Part shown: positions 59,466 to 64,000 of the stretch, in pieces
Layout: the number at the start of each line of letters is the position of its first letter
How positions within the stretch are numbered: the stretch's first letter is position 1
Assembly: GCA_019914945.1 (NCBI GenBank)
Contig: CM034101.1
Location: 16,751,188-16,815,187 of the forward strand
Source: Typha latifolia
Lineage: Eukaryota; Streptophyta; Magnoliopsida; Poales; Typhaceae
Direction: 5' to 3'
DNA: 64,000 nucleotides
Position numbers and translations under genes: made by a program
The notes under the pieces: generated by a model
What the model was told of the DNA's origin: nothing
The model's input: the letters and a program-made list of their open reading frames with translations, nothing else
Database searches by the model: none

Positions 59466-62400
59466 ATGGCATCCCAACGTCGAACATCAAAAAGTTACAA
59501 ATCTTCCATAAACTATTGGTGGATTCCATTAGATAAACAATCCCTTGAACCAGATTCATTTCTTCCCAAGTCCATTTCTCATGGAAAAAACAGTGCACAG
59601 TCAGAAAGTAAGTTTCCTCACAGAAAAATGAGTACACAGCAGTTTGTATCAGCAGTTGCTGGGATCTGGGATTTTATTGGTCAGCCAGCAGTTCTTCGCA
59701 CCAAGGAAAGCTTCAAATACCATGAGATTTGTCAGAAAGTAAGCACTACATACTACTCTAGTGACCAAAAAGAACAGCAATTAGCATCTGGCAGTTGTGA
59801 AACTATGGGAAATGATATCAAATATAAAAACTGTTCTCCATTGTCAGCAAAGTCGTCTTTTGAAGAGCTTAAAGAAATAAAGAAAGTATTACTCTTTGCC
59901 TCATGCAATAGGGATATCAGTAATTCTTTCATCTGGAAACATGTGCCGACTGATGGTACAGTTCCACATCTAAACTCATTTCAAACTGGTAAGGTTGAAA
60001 AAAGAGAGGCTTCTAATGAACTAGAAAGCCCTTCTGGAAGCACAAGTATGAAAACGGATTATCAGATGAAAGATCTGGTGATGGTGGAGGAGCGTGGAAA
60101 GGACGATATCACCATCAGCCAAAAAAACAACTATTCAGCTGACTTTTCTACCAGTATGAAGAATGGGAGTAATGCCACAAGCATTTGCCAAGACACTTCA
60201 AAGGATAACAATGTGAATCGAGAAAATTTTCAGCATGATAATTCTCTTGATCCGACGTATTCACTTCAATCAATCACAAGTACTAAAGAGGCCATCATAG
60301 TTTTGAGGAATCTGACCACCGGTCTAGACCTGGATTACAACATTGAACTCTTTACATCTACAGATTGCACTAATGCTCAGCAGAAAAATCAAACAGATTC
60401 TCATTCTATGGCTAGTAACCTGGCAGTAGAAAATTCTGCCAAGAAGGAACATTATGTTCATAAGAATGATGATTTCTTACATCAACATCAAGTTTTAGAG
60501 TGGTACTCTCCACATAGTTGGGCATCCATACAACAGAGACTCCATAATGCATTTGCCACAAATAGGAATGCTATGGCAGGAGCTTTGGCTGGAACTTTGG
60601 TTAGCCTTTGTCTACATCCTGTTGATACTGTTAAGACTGTAATCCAGGCTAACGGCACAAGTCAGAAATCTTTCTACGAAGTTCTCAGTCGTATCATAAC
60701 TGAAAAGGGTAAAGTTCTAGCCAAAACTTTGTAGATTGTGAAATTTGGAGCTTACAGCTTGGAGCCATTGTAATTTCATGTTATCTTATTCCCTTTCTGT
60801 CTTTGAAATTATTTGGGAGTCTGAAGACTGTTAACTGTATAAAATATATGTTTACAGGTGTATTGGGGCTTTACCGTGGAATTGCTAGCAACATTACTTC
60901 TTCAGCACCAATATCTGCAATTTATACCTTTACCTATGAATCAGTCAAGGGAGCTCTTATACCTGTTCTGCCAAAGGTAGTTTCTCTCCTCACATTTCTC
61001 TAAGCTCCTCAATTTTTGGGGCAAATTTTAGGAAGACATGATTTACTTTCTCTTGGTTTGACTGTTTCTTCCTTTACAGGAGTACCATTCTTTAGCCCAC
61101 TGCATCGCAGGTGGTTGTTCAAGTATAGCAACCTCATTTGTCTTTACTCCTAGTGAACGCATAAAGCAACAGATGCAAGTGGGTTCACAATATCAGAATT
61201 GCTGGTATGTGTTGTGTCTGTTACTCTCATCCTATACTTGGTAATACGCGAATATTTGGGGATCACCATTATTACTTCAACTCCTATAATAAAAGGGTGT
61301 TAAAATGCCACCAAAGTTACGAGGGTAAAGTGAGAAAGAAGGAACACCTTCATATTGCAGCAAAATCCAAGATCTTCTTAAGCCTTAGATTCTACAAGGT
61401 GTACTATAAAATAACGAGAACGAAAAGCTTATGGAATAATTCTCTAGCATTAATTTAATCTATGCCAACACTAAACTTACTGTTTTATGTTCTGTTTCTA
61501 TCGGCAAGGTTGTTGGATGCAGTTTCTAATCAGTAGCTTAGAACTATTGCAGGTTCATACACTTCATATGCTTCATCCATAAAAGTTCCTATCTGTTGAA
61601 CACTAATAAGAATCACGTGGTGTCAGGAATGCCTTGATTGGATGTGTGGAAAAGGGTGGTGTCACTTCACTGTATGACGGATGGTTTGCAGTTCTTTGTA
61701 GAAATATTCCACATTCTATCATTAAGGTACTTGGAATGTTTTATTCTTGCTTTTGTTTTACTTGGCAACTGTAAGGTGCATCAGTGTTGGCTCATCTGAC
61801 TTGTAAAGACTTTATTCTTTCTGACCTTTATTTGATTTATTGCTCGTTAACAAAACCATAAGGATTTTAGAAATCTTACATACTAAACTTACTTGCAGTT
61901 CTACACCTATGAAAGGCTGAAGCAGATGATGTTGACATCAGCAGCACCTAATGGTAGTCTCAGTTCATGGCAAACAGTTAGTTCTCTATCCTTTGTTTTC
62001 AGGTTCTTATATTCTAGCTACAAAATCCTTTATCATCCTGAAGATAAAATCTCCTGTTCAACACAATTTGCAGTTATTTTCTCTATTACCTGGTTCTAAA
62101 TCTTATTACATTTTCCAAAGATCTCATGTGGTATTTCCTAATTATTTTGTGATAAACCAATTTTGATTCAAGACAGCTTGTCATTTCTATTTCATGAAGA
62201 AACCGCATGTTAAGCCCACAGAATTCTAGAAATGACAGAAAATTTACATTCACTGGTAGTTATTTATTCAGAATAATGTACATTAATTTATTCTATTCAT
62301 TCTGGTTGTATTGATTTAGTCTTAGAAGTTGTTTATGTTTGTATTTTAGAAATGAACCTAGCTTCTCACTTATACATAATCATCCTTCTCTTGACCTATG

Positions 62401-64000
62401 TCTAGAATGATTTGGATTTTGGACATCACTATTGGATTGCACAAGCTTAAATCTTGACATATAAGGCAGATCTGTCAAACTGACCGTCTAGCCTACTTCA
62501 TCTTAGGTTCTTTTTGTTCCTCAAATTGATTTTTGTAGGGATTTGCTATCCTTTCTAGGAGAAATAAATTATTTAGTTGTAGCCAAACACCGAAAGTCTG
62601 CTTCATTATAGATCCCTCTCCATTTGGTGTATTTCTCTGCCAATTGCATATTGATGGGAAATTGTCTATGATGAGTAGCACTTAGTGAATCATCTGTGCC
62701 AGCTTAGTGCAGTAATGAATTGTGTTGCTATTAGGATCAAGTCTGCAAGATTAGATTACTCTGGCAGGGGTCAGCATTGACTTCTGTATATTCTGATCAA
62801 GTTTTCTTGATGACTAGCATATTTTGGAGCTATAAGCTTCTCCTCTTCTGTACCTTTTATGTTAAGGAGCAGATTTGCCAATGTTCTCAATTGCATTTAG
62901 TTTACATGATGTTGTTCTCCTTAGATCTGTCATTTATCAGTATCTGTGTTGATTGTTTAGAACTTTAGATTTGGATGATCACTGAAGTATTTTAGCAGAA
63001 GGACTCACTTGTTACATCTTTCCAGTTAGTATGTGGAGGCCTTGCTGGATCTACAGCTGCTCTTTTTACAACGCCCTTTGATGTCGTAAAGACAAGGTTA
63101 CAGACACAGGTAAGTTTTATATGCAGCATTTTTTTTTCACCTGAAGTCAAGTTTACCTTTTCACCGATCTATGGCATACTTCTTTGACATTCACATCCTA
63201 TTTTGCCTCAAGAATAAGTACCAAACCATCATCTTTAATTTTAATTTTGGATTTATTTATACGTAAAATTATTTAGTTGATCTGTTTCATGAGCCTGCAA
63301 TGAGAGCACTAAATGCCTTGATGCATTGGAAATTAAGATGCTTAGTTGATGTGGATCTGGCTTTAGGAGTCATGTTCCTTTTAGATCTTGTCTATGCTTA
63401 CAGCAAAGTTGAATTGTGATTCTTTTACGAATACTGTTTATCAGCTCGAGATGTCAACAATTTTTACCTATATTCAACCTGATCTGTTCTTTGAAATAGC
63501 ATCAAGTTCATGATTCAGATCTTATAATGGTCAACCATTGATGCTTTTGGGTTCAGATTTTCATAGTGTTGGCTCTGGATTTTGCCCTGCAATTACTTCT
63601 GTTACCATGACAGACAATAACCAAGCCTTTAGTCCCAATTAGTTGGTAGTGGACGTTGCTAGTTGCCAGTTGCATGAGATGCTGTTTTCTGCTTCTAATT
63701 CATGATGCTGTGCAGGCTCCAGGCACTCTTGGCAAGTATTATGGAGTCTTTCATGCGCTTCAAGAAATTACCAAGCAAGAGGGTTTGCAGGGTCTCTATA
63801 GGTATCATTTAGTTGAGTGGTTCTGATTGTCTTACTGAGTTATTCCTGCAAAATCACTTCTGACCTTTCAAACTATTTAATTGCTGAATTACTTCAATTA
63901 TGATTTTTGTAACTGTATTTACTCAGAAAGTCAAGTAATTGGTGGATAACTTATGATGTGAGCCTACTCACTGTTTTCAGGGGCTTGGTTCCGAGGTTGG
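59466..64000 (+). CDS. Mitochondrial carrier family (SLC25) protein with long N-terminal extension, 3'-partial
   Basis: Exons 59466-60708, 60858-60976, 61080-61204, 61627-61726, 61899-61976, 63026-63109, 63716-63801 and 63981 to the window edge give 618 residues; only the last helices are missing. The first about 365 residues are polar, Ser/Asn/Lys-rich and not similar to any transporter. The carrier part has all three repeats with signatures HPVDTVK, TPSERIK and TPFDVVKTR, each followed by a matrix helix and a GLYRG or SLYDGW motif. The set and order resemble S-adenosylmethionine-type carriers, and the long extension recalls Arabidopsis At4g11440 (about 628 residues, from memory). Substrate unknown; SAM-like transport is only a guess. 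Location in mitochondrial or plastid inner membrane is expected of the family. Introns keep frame throughout. Confidence 0.92.

Overview
The window is nuclear DNA from a flowering plant. Genes are split by GT-AG introns, intergenic DNA is AT-rich with many (CT)n, (TA)n and (GAA)n runs, and every protein belongs to a plant family. I cannot settle monocot versus eudicot; several GC-rich coding regions (multi-C2 protein, beta-tubulin, parts of the PPR and AHL genes) in AT-rich surroundings make a non-grass monocot plausible, but that is only a guess. I see no operons, CRISPR arrays, rRNA or tRNA genes.

I find fourteen protein genes and rebuilt the exons of each by hand; every junction keeps frame. 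In order: the 3' part of an HMA5-type copper ATPase (+, cut by the left edge); two tandem theta-class glutathione S-transferases (+, +); an intronless PLS/E-class PPR gene (-); an intronless multi-C2/transmembrane protein, MCTP (+); a thioredoxin-type glutathione peroxidase (+); a type-II AT-hook/PPC protein, AHL (-); a beta-tubulin (+); an unrecognised plant gene (+); a plastid-type HAD protein of the PyrP2 family (+); a small C2 protein (+); a pectin acetylesterase (+); a GL3/EGL3 (R/Lc)-clade bHLH factor (-); and a mitochondrial-carrier-family protein with a long N-terminal extension (+, cut by the right edge).

Most of these genes are housekeeping or regulatory and do not form one pathway. 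Three are linked by redox or glutathione chemistry (two GSTTs and the GPX). The gene set resembles Arabidopsis neighbourhoods recalled from memory: HMA5, C2 protein and EGL3 on chromosome 1; GSTT and GL3 on chromosome 5; and carrier, PyrP2, GPX6 and MCTP7 on chromosome 4. This looks like an ancestral block that Arabidopsis has split among paralogous segments.

The best observations concern recent local history. (1) The GSTT duplication also carried the tail of the convergent PPR gene, and a roughly 42-bp relic of a lost PPR copy remains behind GSTT copy 1. (2) GSTT copy 2 ends in the peroxisomal signal SKL, while copy 1 has lost that segment through a deletion of about 55 bp. (3) A non-LTR retroelement tail with a perfect 14-bp target-site duplication sits in an intron of the C2 gene. 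(4) A second, antisense LINE fragment with a recognisable RNase H motif sits in an intron of the pectin acetylesterase gene. I found no convincing undescribed multi-gene system.
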